Positions 23,196-34,618 are shown, counted from the stretch's first letter. The stretch: DNA of 64,000 bases from Limnoperna fortunei (GCA_944474755.1 OX104117.1:43727222-43791221), one strand, 5' to 3'. Notes: generated from the sequence alone by a model not told the origin. Translations and numbers: made by a program.

Positions 23196-24025
23196 TCTAA
23201 CATTCTACCCATAACCTTAAAACTTTCTTATATATCTTCCTAATTCTTCCCGTATCTTAAATACTGTCTTATGCCCCTGGTTCTACCGCTTAACGTTTAA
23301 AACTGCTAATTTTCTTCCATTATACATGTTTTAGTCTGTTTTGTGATTTGACGGATTAACGCCAAAAGGTGACGGTACGATTATTCGTTCTAAACTGTTA
23401 TATACATTATAAAAAGTACAAATAAATTCTTTCTTTTATTCAGAACCTCTTTGGTTTGTCTTATAACAAGTAAAAAATCATCAGGAAATTCTAATCACTA
23501 CGGGGTAAAATCAGGACATTGCCAGGTTTCTGCAATCTATGTTTAGTATACTCCTAGGTGACATAACTTTCGGCGCTTAGCCCAAGATCTTGTTCTTTTT
23601 AAGCCCATTTCAGGTTGTTTGACTTTTTAAGGAATGTTAAGTCAATCAAATGATCGAATGAAAAAAATTGTATAGTCATATATTAGATCTCGTCTTCTTC
23701 CTTTGGAATCTACAAAGTTTTCCTTCATTACTAGTTTCAACAGGTGTATAAGAATGGAAAATAACATGTCTCCATTAAATGTTAACACATTTAATTATAT
23801 TTAATTATATCTCAGTTCACCTACTTCTCGTGGAATCCTTGCTTTAGATATTTCTACTTACGCTTTTGATTATAATTAATCACTGTTACGAACTGCTCTT
23901 TTTTTTATGGAGGCCGGGGCATTATATAGTATATATATCCACGATCGAGAGGTTAACAAAAGTAATAAAATGTATGATTGATTTTAATATTTTATTTATA
24001 ATTGACAAAATGAAAATTAGCAAAT
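23196..24025. repeat. Inner part of the right inverted arm
   Basis: This is the reverse complement of 19571-20300 with some indels. Matching blocks include ACCTCTTTGGTTTG (23446), GTATACTCCTAGGTGACATA (23548), CAAGATCTTGTTCTTT (23584) and GTTTTCCTTCATTACTAG (23718). It contains about 170 bp, near 23735-23900, that the left arm lacks beside its SINE. Confidence 0.75.
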
Positions 24026-24029
24026 CACA

Positions 24030-24100
24030 GACGGTCCGAGTTGTCTTTTGATACGCCATAGATATCTTCTTTTACGGTCCGAGTTGTCTTTAAACTGCGG
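24030..24100 (-). repeat. GACAACTCGGACCGT boxes, right arm
   Basis: ACGGTCCGAGTTGTCTTTTG and ACGGTCCGAGTTGTCTTTAA are the reverse complements of the left-arm boxes, with a degenerate middle copy ACGCCATAGATATCTTC. One of three boxes has decayed. Confidence 0.8.
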
Positions 24101-24109
24101 ATGTAATTA

Positions 24110-24760
24110 TATGAACAAGTATGTGCATATATAGAAAAAGTATGTGCATATAGAGAAAAAGTATGTGCATATAGAGAAAAACTATGTGCATATATAGAAA
24201 AAGTATATAGACAAAGTATGTGCATATATAGAAAAACTATGTGCATATAGAGAAAAAGTATGTGCATATAAAGAAAAAGTATGTGCATATATAGAAAAAC
24301 TATGTGCATATAGAGAAAAAGTAAATAGACAAAGTATGTGCACATATAGAAAAACCATGTGCATATATAGAAAAAGTATATAGACAAAGTATGTGCATAT
24401 AGAGAAAAAGTATATAGACAAATTATATGCCTATAGAGAAAAAGCATATAGACAAAGTATTTGCATATAGAGAAAAAGTGTGTGCATATATAGATAAGTA
24501 TTTGCCTATAGAGAAAAAGTATGTGCATATATAGATAAGTATATGCCTATAGAGAAAAAGTATGTGCATATGTAGATAAGTATATGCCTATAGAGAAGAA
24601 GTATGTGTATATAGAGAAAAAGTATGTGCATATATAGATAAGTATATGTCTATAGAGAAAAAGTATGTGCATATATAGATAAGTATATGCCTATAGAGAA
24701 AAAGTATGTGCATATAGAGAAAAAGTATGAGCATATAGAGAAAAAGTATGTGCGTATATA
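24110..24760 (-). repeat. Right-arm minisatellite, unit about 21 bp
   Basis: Units read TATGTGCATATAGAGAAAAAG and TATGTGCATATATAGATAAG, the reverse complement of the left arm. The array is nearly twice as long as the left one. Long minus-strand frames (167 and 79 codons) again encode a monotonous heptad peptide and are not genes. Confidence 0.9.
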
Positions 24761-24798
24761 AAAGCAAGTACACATAAGGCAGTTACGGCGTTCCATAC

Positions 24799-25935
24799 AC
24801 CTCAATAGGAAATATTAATAACACGTGGATGTATATACATCTGCATACGTCTTTTTGCTTATAGAATGGTGTTTTCCTGGGTAATATATTAAAGAAAATA
24901 ATGTGTATAAAAATGACAAATGACTTTATTTTCATATTTAGATGACTTGTAGTTAGAAGCGTAAAGACATGCTTGACTCGTCAATCAATCTGTGCGTCTT
25001 GATGACGTTATTGAAGTCTTTGTGGCATGAGCTCACAAATGACTGATGATGTAGTGATAACTTTCCCTAGACTAGCCTAAAATGTACTTACAGTCATATT
25101 ATGAACATCAACAATGAATGATCTATGCTGTATCTGTTTTACTTATTAATACAAATTATTCTACTATTACCAGTATTACGAACGGAAAAACTTATTTTTA
25201 AAGTATCGCCGTTTGTTTCTTTTACAGAGGAAATTGATTTCTACAACGCACAAGTATTAGCTTTCCTAAAAAGATAGCCGTCTCTAAGCTTTATTTTTCT
25301 TTGGGGACACAAAAAAGGTATTGTTAAATGGCAATATGTATTGTATTTACTTCACATCATTTTATGTACACAATCTTTAGATAGCCAAATCATGCAACCG
25401 CAAAATATAGGTCAGAGGCAGCAACTGAATTATTCACTGTGCTAAGCGTCTCTAGATGCATCATACGTGGTAAGATGGTTGATGTGAACCTTGAAAGTAA
25501 GCAGGAAAAGAATTAAAATTTTCTCCTAACTGGAGTCATTTGTCCATAAAATACAGATCAGAGGCAGTATCCATGTTTTAAGTTTTTATGATACACATTT
25601 TATGATAAACATACGCAAATCATTGCCACTTTCCTTTTAAAACAGTTTGATTCCCATTGCATATTGTTTTCCCTTTTTCATAGAAATCTTTTCGTGATCG
25701 CTCGGCCTTTTTCGAGTGGCTCCGAACGGCGGTCAGCCTATTATGATTGCTACCACCCCGTAATCATGCCGAGTTTTCATCCATAACATAGCTTTGTTTA
25801 TTTGTTGGCCAATCGGCAGCTATCTCCCGATTTAGCAGCCAATCAAGACACATCATTGTTTATCTGTTATCCTTGAGGAACGACTGGTTTCCGCAGTTTA
25901 GCGTTTAATTATTAATCCCCTTCTCGCATGCAAAT
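24799..25935. other. Noncoding stretch
   Basis: No open frame of interest. Two short look-alike blocks (TAGGTCAGAGGCAGCAA near 25410 and CAGATCAGAGGCAGTAT near 25555) form a minor direct repeat. Confidence 0.5.
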
Positions 25936-26410
25936 TTACTACGCCAGACGAAACACGTTTCTTAGAACCAGGACACAACTACATTATCTAAGGCGTAAAA
26001 ATTAGTTGAATAGCTTTTTATCCAAACTTTTAATAAGTTATTACAAATCAGACTAAGGCCACCTACACCATGCGAAAAGAAAAATAAATACTTGTTTTTT
26101 AATATAAGGGCAGTAAATTTAAACAAGGACTATACCAATAAACATATCAATACTATTTTATGTCATAACTGAAGTGTGAGTACGGGGATGGTGTTATAGT
26201 CTTTTTTGTTTGACTTTATTTTTATAGTTTATATTAGTTTCATCAGGTCGATATAGAATAATTATATTGTAATCTTTTTTATACATTATTATTTGTTTTA
26301 CTTGAAAAAACATCTTCTATTTCCTAGAACTATTCAGTAGAAAATAGATATTTAAAAACAACCTTTCATCTACAAAATTCTATAATATTCCGTAATCTAC
26401 ACAATTTCAA
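25936..26410 (-). repeat. Penelope-like 3' tail remnant
   Basis: Positions 26140-26410 match 9375-9610: ATGTCA.CACTGAAGTGTGA, GTATTTGTT, TCTCATCTACAAAATTC-like wording in the same order and strand. Near 25940, ACGCCAGACGAAACACGTTTC resembles a broken hammerhead on the reverse strand. No RT remains. Confidence 0.45.
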
Positions 26411-26492
26411 ACCATTCCATAATGGATAAAATTCTAGAATATTCGCTAAAGATATATATCTGTATTTATTAATACATTTATTTAAAAGTAGA

Positions 26493-26583
26493 AACATCAC
26501 TATTTGTATCGTTGCATAATCTTCTAGACTTATTTATATATACAAATCTAGAATATTATGCAACGATACAAATGGCGGTGTTT
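26493..26583. repeat. Imperfect palindrome, arms about 40 bp
   Basis: TTTGTATCGTTGCATAAT on the left is matched by ATTATGCAACGATACAAA on the right, extended by TCTAGA-containing blocks around a TTATTTATATATAC centre. No coding content. It is probably a hairpin MITE. Confidence 0.75.
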
Positions 26584-27961
26584 TTGTCAAGATTATAGAC
26601 ACAGACTGACATACGAATGGCCTTAGTCATTGAGTGTCAATATAAATAAATAACGTTAACATGTTATAAAATATTGATTTTCAACCTTCTCACTTTAACT
26701 GAACTTAAAACTTCTCTATATTGCCTTTACCATCCGCTACCGGGGATGAGCTTTCACTTGGCTTTGTTCAAATATTCCAATAAAACGTTATCAAAATTAC
26801 GCCGTTCTGTCTATACAAGACTCATCAGTGTCGTTTAACTCTAAATGCATAAGGTATTTTTCATTTGGAGATGGAATAATATGTCCACTGGGATCGTATA
26901 AATAGACAATACAGGTAGTTCAAAATATTATATAAAGGGTTACTAAAAATTACAATTAAATCACAAGGATATTCGCTATCGATTTCATGCCACCTGACAC
27001 TCTTCGGGCGAATGTGATGTTTTCAGTGACGACGTCGTTACCATCGACGTCAGTGACGTTAAATAATAATAAAGGGGATTAATTGCAATACAATACAATA
27101 TAAAGTTTTTTTTTTACCGTGTACTATTTATGGTCAGGATTACTTACAAATATCAGGAACGGTGATGGGGACTCTGATTGGAGGGACGGGTCAGATTAAT
27201 TTTCTACAAAAATTATACGTTTAACAAGTCACAGAAAATAAAATAGGCCGAAATCACGAGTCGCGGAAATAAAACAGGATCAATAATGGATTACGAAAAT
27301 AAAACATTTACCTCGTCGCTACTGATGTGCCTTTATAGAACTGAGTTTTTTTCAAGGTTTACAGGGCTCGACTCGCAGATATGTCCTGGCTTTAAGAAGT
27401 TTGTTTAATTATATAATATAAAAAATTGTTTTTTTTTCTTAAATATGTTTATTTATTTTTTAGAACGACACGTTTGCATTAACTATTCTTTTGAATACTT
27501 GCGTTTATTTTTATTGTAAATACAAATGACGCAGAATTTTGTACTGGATTATTAATAAATCAAACATTTCTTTTATGGGAATTAACTGTTTAGCGATTCA
27601 TCTTATTCCAGGGATTTTACACATAACGGTTGGAATTACGTCTATTTATTTCTCTCTTACTTTTGGATACAGACTGCAAAAGACAATTAACATTATTCCC
27701 TGTTATTGTTATTTGTTAAGTAATTAATTTCAATTAAACAATAATTAAAGCATAATTGTATTTTTCTTGTTGGTTAAGTTTAAGGTTATTTCTACCTGTA
27801 ACAATGTTGATATCCATGGGTACAAACAGTACAACAGGAGAGGCATTGATGCAGTGCGGCAAAACAATTTTTTCTTCAGTTAAACCCACTACTGTCTTTT
27901 TAAAAATAAAGCAATAGTAAGAAAAAACGTTCTTTAATTTTCTCAATTTTTTTATTTGTAG
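26584..27961. other. Noncoding upstream/intron region of the TLR
   Basis: The run ends in a pyrimidine-rich tract and TTTATTTGTAG at 27951-27961, a good splice acceptor. A signal-peptide exon for the receptor should lie upstream, but I could not identify one with an ATG and donor. Several GACGTC/TGACGT words cluster at 27020-27060. Confidence 0.5.
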
Positions 27962-30300
27962 GTATCAGCTGTCCTTTTGGAAATATCACAAATCACCATG
28001 TCGACTTGTCCAAGCGCCACCTATCGAATATTCCTGGGAATATTTCAATACATACAGAGAGTTTAGACATAAGCCAAAATGAAATACGATTAATTCCTAA
28101 TGGGATATTTGCGAATATGCGCAGAATTGTTTCTCTCGACTTATCTTATAATACAATAAATGCAATTTATCCATATGCATTTAAAGGACTCTTAATAATT
28201 GAGTGTCTGAATCTTCGTTCCAACAATCTAACACGCCAATCATTGCATTATGGATCATTTCAGGCGCTAGTATCTCTTAAGGAACTGGACATTACTTACA
28301 ATCCAGACTATGGATACTCTAATATTGCGTTCAGTGATGAACTATACAGACTGCGACTGCTAAATACCTTGCTTTTATCTGGAATCAATGTCGACCAAAA
28401 TCAACTAAGCAAATTTAAATGTTTCAAAAGGTTGAAGAATTTAACTTTCACAGGCAAAGGAATGTTTGTTGACAACACAACGTTCAAAGGTTTACAACAG
28501 TTACCTATCCAAGAACTAGGCATAAATATTAAAATTGCAGACAAGAATGCTTTTAGTTTTTTCCCTTGTCTGAAGAAGTTATATTTAAAATTGGTTTGGG
28601 ATGGAGTAAGCTTTGAGAGAATATTTCCTGCACTTGAAGTATTTAATGGGAGAAGAATGACAGCAATTACATTGACTGGTAATGCACAAGAGGACTTTTT
28701 CAAATTAAGACAGTCACAATTACGATATCTTAAGGATGTTTGTTTGAAAGAATTGTACCTGCCTGCTAATTTTATTGTAGATATTGACGCTTCAAGCTTT
28801 TCTATTTTTGCAAGAAACTCACCCTGCTTAGAAGTTTTTGACATTTCTGATAATCCTTTGTCGACAAATAATGTTTACTGGTTGATGGAGCTTGTGCGTT
28901 TTAAAAATTTGAAAGTTATACGAGTGTCTCATATTGGATTGTTTCCACCATCAGAAACTTTAATGCAAACGTCCAACAAATTAACACTCCTACTCCCGTC
29001 TACACTTCAGGAAATATCCATCCACAATGCATTTTCTAAACGTGGACTACCTAATATAACAGCCGTCGATGGACAATCAATGAAAATTCTAAGCTTGTTT
29101 CAATTTAAATTATCACATTGTTTAGGCAGTTTCGGAGGCTTGCCAAACTTGACAGAGCTCGATATATCGGGATTTAATTGCGCTTTCCTAAACCCAGACA
29201 TTTTGCAGTCGTTACCGCGATTAGAAAAACTTTCAGCTCAAAACATAAACCTTAATCTTGGCTTTAAATTTGGGCGTGAATCTGGTGCATATTTTTTTGG
29301 AAATCTTTTTCATCTATTTTACATAGATATTTCTGTCAACAACTTAGAAAGCGCACATTCAGATATGTTTAAGGACCAGCAGAAAACGTTACGTTATTTA
29401 AATTTAAGTACAAATGCTTTTAAACGCATTCCAATTAACATAGACAGATTTAAATCTTTGGAAATACTAGATTTGACATTAAATGAAATTGAATATTTTA
29501 ATCAAAACGAGCAGGAAATGTTGGAAAAAAATAGCAACATAGATATTAGACTGTCTGGAAATCCATTTGCTTGTACTTGTAACAATAAACAATTCCTGAG
29601 ATGGATACATGAACGTGGAATAAAGTTTTTTGCAAATGTAGAATGTATCGGTGATGACAAATTACGGCATTATATAAGTGACGTAATAAGTTCTCTTTAC
29701 AACTTCGAGTTAAATTGCGTATTAGCATTCTGGTTTTATTTCGCTGTTATTATGTCGTCAGTGTGTGGTTTAGTTGTAATGATGTTTGCTATTTACTATC
29801 GATACCGATCAGAAATACAGTACATTTTCTTGAAATTTAGGATAAATATGAAGAGATACACTGCACTGCAAGAAATTTGTGAATATAAATTTGATGCCTT
29901 CATTTCCTACAGCAGTAGCGATTCCTCTTGGGTCAGTCAATTTTACAGACAACTGAAAGATAATGGCTTTGAACTTTGTATTGATGCTAAAGATTTCATT
30001 GCGGGTGATGGAATTGCGGAAAATATAGTCAGAGCTATTGATTGCAGTCGTAGGATAATATTCATTGTAACGAGAAATTTCCTACAAAGTTCATGGGGAG
30101 GATATGAAATAGAAATGACCCGGATGCATGCATTTAGAGAAGGACGGGAGAACATGGTAGTACTCATTATAAAGGATGAGATACCAATTGAAGAAATGCC
30201 CAGACCATTAAAAGAAATGTGGAACAAAATAGTGTGTATCAAATATTACGACCAAAACGAAACCGCCTTTTACGATTCAGTCGCACTAAGTTTACAATGA
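27962..30300 (+). CDS. Toll-like receptor, main exon
   Basis: This is a single-pass innate immune receptor exon of about 780 codons. I place its start at the acceptor at 27960-27961 because the frame there is open and gives a fitting N-terminal cap (CPFGNITNHHVDLSKRHLS); the leucine codon at 28006 is not a real start. Numbering from that codon: LRR ectodomain about 1-515, LRRCT cysteines 523, 525, 547 and 571, membrane span about 572-598, TIR domain 627-764. The TIR shows box 1 FDAFISYS and a BB loop DFIAGDGIAENI, with Ala 666 where vertebrate TLRs often have Pro. There is one cysteine cluster only, as in vertebrate-type TLRs. No stop or frameshift occurs. Known family role: ligand binding outside the cell, then MyD88-type signalling through TIR. 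Ligand unknown. The first exon with signal peptide was not found. Confidence 0.93.
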
Positions 30301-30617
30301 ACATTTGCTATTAATGTTGTTTAACGTTCTTCTTCTTCAGTCATATAAATCTGTTTGCTTTTACTATACACTTCTGACCCCAAAAGCGTGTCGTTATTTA
30401 TTCATTATTAATTCAACAGCTAACAACTACAAAGTATGTATTGTCTGGAAAGTGTTTTCTACTGTCAATATCAATCAGTACATGACAAGTTCTTTATTTA
30501 CTTTAAAATTTACATTTATTTTTTATATGTATCTGGTGCGCTGATATATGACTATCCATGCAATCCTGATTGTACAAATTAAGGTACACATCTCAAAACA
30601 ATTTTCAACACATGTAC

Positions 30618-30623
30618 AATAAA
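30618..30623 (+). terminator. Candidate TLR polyadenylation signal
   Basis: AATAAA lies 318 bp after the TLR stop codon. It is the first exact hexamer downstream on the plus strand that I noticed. In AT-rich DNA it could be chance. Confidence 0.4.
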
Positions 30624-30670
30624 TTATTGAATGCTACCTTGGAATGTGTCACAACTATCCCTGTCAGGCG

Positions 30671-30706
30671 TTAAAACAGGGTAAAAGACTATTTACCCTG
30701 TTTTAA
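30671..30706. repeat. Perfect 15-bp stem hairpin
   Basis: TTAAAACAGGGTAAA and TTTACCCTGTTTTAA flank a six-base loop. It lies 370 bp beyond the TLR stop and may be in its 3' UTR if a later polyA site is used. Confidence 0.75.
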
Positions 30707-33172
30707 ATAAACAATATAAAAAGTGAGTGATGCTGTAAATCTGTTTTAGATTCCACCCTTTAGATTGTCATTGTATATGACAAATTCGATATTCGTTTTT
30801 AGACATGTAATACGGCCTCATATATATTGTCTAAAACCCGTATAACTACTAATATAATATTCATATAAAATCAGATAAAAGCTACGTCAACAAAAGCAAT
30901 GAACACAGATCTTATTTGGCAGACAATCATATCACTGTCGAAAACAAACGTATTACGTGCTGGTTTACAATTTTATCTCTTTAGACTGCGCTTGTTGAAA
31001 TGACATCATCCTCGCCCATCGACATAGTATGAGTGGTTATATGCAAAAGACATAGTACCACGATTATTCAGTCTAATAATAAATGTGTATAATTCTTATG
31101 AAAATAAAGAATATTTATTTTCTCGGATTCTCTGCTATTCTGAGATTTGAATTTTTTAATGTTGAAACATGCACGTCCAAAATGCACGATTTCACAAGGA
31201 CAAAATCCACGTTATTAACCCTTTTGGTAAATCTTAGGCACAACACAAAAATGAATGTCATGTAATATTGTTGAAACATGATGGGCAGACAGCTTACAAC
31301 GGCTATTGAATTAAGTATGACTGAATATTGAAGTAAATAAGACTGCATTGTCATTTTACTATATTAATTATAAGATCTCATCTAATAAATTATTATATTG
31401 TATTATCAATGTGTTTATTTACAACGTATAACACAATATCATTGTAAAGTATCTCATGGTCTAAAAATAAAATATTAAAAACTTATAATGGAGTATTACA
31501 AATGATATACAATTACGGAATAAAATGGGAAAAGTAAAATGGGTAACACATAATTCAGAACAACTATAAATTAAAAGAACTAAAATAATTGATATAAAAC
31601 ACTGTAATTAAAAAACTGCCTGAAATATCTTTTGTGTTTGTCTTTGTAGAAAGAACCTGTAGATATCGTTTATATTTTTATTTAAAACTTGTTTATGTTT
31701 TTTTACCAGTTATTCTGTTCTGACAAAAATTTGTAAAGGAAGTTATATTAATTTACCACAATCAGGAAGTATACACGGTTCTATTCTAACCAACAACGAA
31801 TTTGTAATTCTCAGTGACATATACGAATCAAAGTTCAAATATCTAAAAGCCATTTCTTTTAAAATTTGACTATTTATATATAGTGTGTTTTATGTCACTT
31901 TAAATCTCTTTAAATTACAAATTTCTGGCTTAGAATTACAACGCAAATAACTGTAGCATTTTCCTATATATTTCAGGTTTAAGTCAGTCCACGTTATTTA
32001 GGAATTTAAAGAATAAAGATACACTTTTAACACAAAATAACTAATTGAACATTATATATACTTAAACGGTCGATTTGACAGAAATTGTGTCATAAAATGT
32101 CATTTTATCATTTTTGACATCTGCATTTTGCCATTTATTTAATAAGATTAGTAATAGTTGGACATTAACAAAAATAAGAGATACAGGAACTTAATATATC
32201 AATTGTCAAATCTATGATTAATCGTCGTTTAATACATTTAATTCTCTACTTAAAATTTAAAACCAAAAAATTTTGAAACTTAACTGCGTTTTAATCGCTT
32301 CGAAATTGTTCAGATCTTTTTTCATCGTGTCATATTACTTTTCACCACAAGTATACAAGTCGGTTGACCGGTGTGATCCTGTTTATCCTGTTTATCTACT
32401 TCTGTTACCTTTTTTTTAAAAAAAACCAAAACGATTTAACGATGTATTCGTCTAATGTCTTTCTTTTTCAAATTTATTTTCTGTTTTTCTGTATATTAAT
32501 ATATACATTCCTTTCGTTCTATTATACAAAATATCTATGAGTTCACTTGGTACGTTTGCGCAGTATTCAAACATCAAATATTTTGTTATAATGAACGAGC
32601 TAAAGAAGGCTTTTATAGTTTACAATATAAAATTAAAAAAAAACTTAAATTTTTTCTAGATCAAACTAACGCGTCTTGTACGAGGATGATAAAACGCTTT
32701 CAATCGACTCGCAACGAATAGCAATTGAGTTTATAATACTTAGGACAAAAAGAAGGAATAAAACCTTTTGATATAAATTTGGTTCTAAGCATTTTTTATA
32801 TACATATTAGGTATTTCATAGCGTCTAGTTTTATTTGCAAAGACGTGAGAATTTCTGCCAACCTGCCGAGAAAATGGGAATGCATCCCCAAAAAACTTTC
32901 AGTACCCAATGTTGCATGTACAACATTTCAATATATTTTATATTTATATTCAACATTTTAAAGAGATTATATTCTCTGTACGTAATTTGGTATTTTTTAA
33001 AATCTGTATACTATAGTGGTCATTTTACCATTTAAATACGAACATTGACTGACTCAAGCCAAGCATTCATACCTAGTCAAGTGCTGTTCATTATTCTATG
33101 TTGCGTTTCAAGCGTTGCAATATGTCATATTTTATAGTTTAATGCGATATTTTTCACACATATATTTTACAA
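30707..33172. other. AT-rich noncoding stretch
   Basis: Short open frames only. No repeats with resolved ends, no tRNA and no transposon motifs were seen. Confidence 0.5.
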
Positions 33173-33324
33173 GGGACTTCAGTGGCAGAGTGGATAAGGT
33201 AGTTAGTAATCTTTATTATACCTCATGAATATTAATTACAATATAGACAATTTCTATTGGTTATATTTGAACATGTGGTTTCAATTCATTTTCCACTACA
33301 TGACCACCAACTCTGCTCCAAAAG

Positions 33325-33440
33325 TCATTATTTGTCATGTGACTAATGTTGACTAGTCATTATTTGTCATGTGACTAATGTTGACTAGTCAACATTTGCC
33401 ATGTGACTAATGTTGACTTGTCAATATTTGTCACATGACA
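33325..33440. repeat. 32-bp tandem repeat, about four units
   Basis: Units read TCATTATTTGTCATGTGACT plus AATGTTGACTAG with small changes. The block TGACTAGTCA is itself palindromic. Confidence 0.8.
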
Positions 33441-33483
33441 TGTGTTGACTTTTGGAGGTTATTTCGGTATAATAAAACGATTG

Positions 33484-33642
33484 ATTACTGCTTTATTGGT
33501 AACAGCAGGAAATAATGGACCCTTGACCTGGACTCTCGCTGACCTGACCTGACCTCGGCCGTTGGCCTCGGTCAGGTCAGGTCACCTCAAGTCCAGGTCT
33601 TCGGGTCCATTATTTCCTGCTGTTGACCACTAAAGCAGTAAT
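33484..33642. repeat. Imperfect 159-bp palindrome
   Basis: ATTACTGCTTTA and GGTAACAGCAGGAAATAATGG on the left are mirrored by CCATTATTTCCTGCTGTT and TAAAGCAGTAAT on the right. Around the centre (about 33560) GACCTGACCTGACCTCGGCC faces GGCCTCGGTCAGGTCAGGTC. The centre is distinctly GC-rich against this AT-rich background. A transcript would fold into a long hairpin. Confidence 0.85.
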
Positions 33643-33850
33643 TAATTGTATAATAATAACTGATCATGTGGCTTGTCAACACTGAGGTTGTGGTTTCAAG
33701 TCTCACTGCGGACAAGGTGTACTCGACTCCAATCTTATTTGAAAGTCGGGGGTTTTCTTTGGATACTACTGCTTCTTAACCAAATACAACCAGACACAAC
33801 ATTAATGCTGAAAAAACTGCTGAAAGTGTCGGGTAACCGTTCGAAAAACT

Positions 33851-34618
33851 AACAATATATTTTGCAATCCTTGATTGAATACGTTTCCACGGTAAATTAT
33901 AATGATCGATATAAATGTATACCTTCCATTCGTTCTATAATACAAAAATACAAATATTACAAAAATATATATACGAATTTGTACAAGTCGGGTGCTATTG
34001 CAACATGTTTTACTTCTTGTTCCCCATTTAAATGATTTTAAAATTTTCCTTTATCTTTATTATGCGTATTTAAGTTATTTGAAGGAAAACCCAACGGTCA
34101 TCACAATAGCAAAATCCATTGTCAAAATCCGGACTGAGAAAAAAATACAAGAGACGCGTCTGGAAGAACAAACGAAACAAGTACAACAAAACAAAAAATG
34201 AATAAATCGAACCTAATACGTAAACAATATTCGAACAGTGTTCGCGGCGTTTTTTTATACAATCTTAAAAATACATTTTACCTACTAAAAACGTTCACTT
34301 CTAGCCGATTTCTGAGTTAAAATTTTCGGAGCGTAGATACTGACGTCACAAACGTTGTAAACAGGAATAAAATACTCAATATCGTAATAAGTGAGGTAAA
34401 GGGTACCAGTAGATTTTATTCTGCACAGCCGAATGAAGCAAACATTTATTCGGCTACCTTTATTGTACAGCAAATTTAATGATAGCAGGATAACAAACAT
34501 AAGGTCACTTGGATGCTGCACAAGAGCCTGTCTCTAATTAGACACAATTTAATAGTCTTTAGAAATCTACCGACTAATTACACAAATTGACACAAAATTA
34601 AAAGGATATATATACGAA
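33851..34618. other. Noncoding; one unassigned short frame
   Basis: A 69-codon plus frame (33992-34201) ends in a charged tail KIQETRLEEQTKQVQQNKK. It has no start context or partner exon and I do not recognise it. Positions 34500-34550 share TCTCTAATTAGACAC with the Penelope-like 3' tail. Confidence 0.35.

Larger units (their letters stand above)
20600..23200 (+). mobile_element. RT-deleted non-LTR retrotransposon (LINE)
   Basis: In order: an ORF1-like region (20781-21527), the start of an apurinic-type endonuclease domain (21720-22115) and the region downstream of the reverse transcriptase (22240-23130), ending near an AATAAA at 23191. The whole reverse transcriptase is absent between about 22115 and 22240. 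The LINE sits within the 40-bp minisatellite and is nested in the foldback element. It cannot move by itself. Confidence 0.75.
19096..24798. mobile_element. Foldback-like element with minisatellite arms
   Basis: The left end reads TATGGAACGCCGTAACTGCC followed by TTATGTGTACTTGC. The right end is the reverse complement of the same 30-odd bases. Inward, both arms carry in mirror order: a 21-bp-type minisatellite (19130-19495 and 24110-24760), GACAACTCGGACCGT boxes (19505-19570 and 24030-24100), unique sequence ending in a TGACATAACTT-type block (near 20140 and 23555), and a 40-bp minisatellite (20270-20600 and 23196-23290). Each arm is about 1.2-1.6 kb. A SINE sits in the left arm and an RT-deleted LINE occupies the centre. 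No transposase belonging to the inverted-repeat element is visible. Termini beginning TA could mean a TA target duplication, but this cannot be told from one copy. Confidence 0.75.
33218..33650. mobile_element. Hairpin-bearing insertion within the SINE
   Basis: The edges read TTATTATACC on the left and GTATAATAATA on the right, so the ends are short inverted repeats. Inside are a 32-bp tandem array and a GC-richer palindrome. No coding capacity. It is likely a nonautonomous DNA element. Confidence 0.55.
33173..33850 (+). mobile_element. SINE split by a later insertion
   Basis: The SINE head GGGACTTCAGTGGCAGAGTG is at 33173-33217. The rest resumes at about 33651 with TGATCATGTGG, CTTGTCAACACTGAGGTTG and a B-box-like TGGTTTCAAGTC, then the body to about 33850. 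The two pieces are collinear with the SINE at 19691-19953, so 33218-33650 is an insertion. Confidence 0.75.

Noticed and set aside
24025..24773. Three minus-strand frames of 61-167 codons
   Set aside because: Same minisatellite, opposite arm; monotonous heptad composition.
28401..28844. 147-codon minus frame within the TLR
   Set aside because: It is the antisense shadow of the LRR coding region.
33992..34201. 69-codon plus frame with a charged tail
   Set aside because: No domain, no splice support, AT-rich background.
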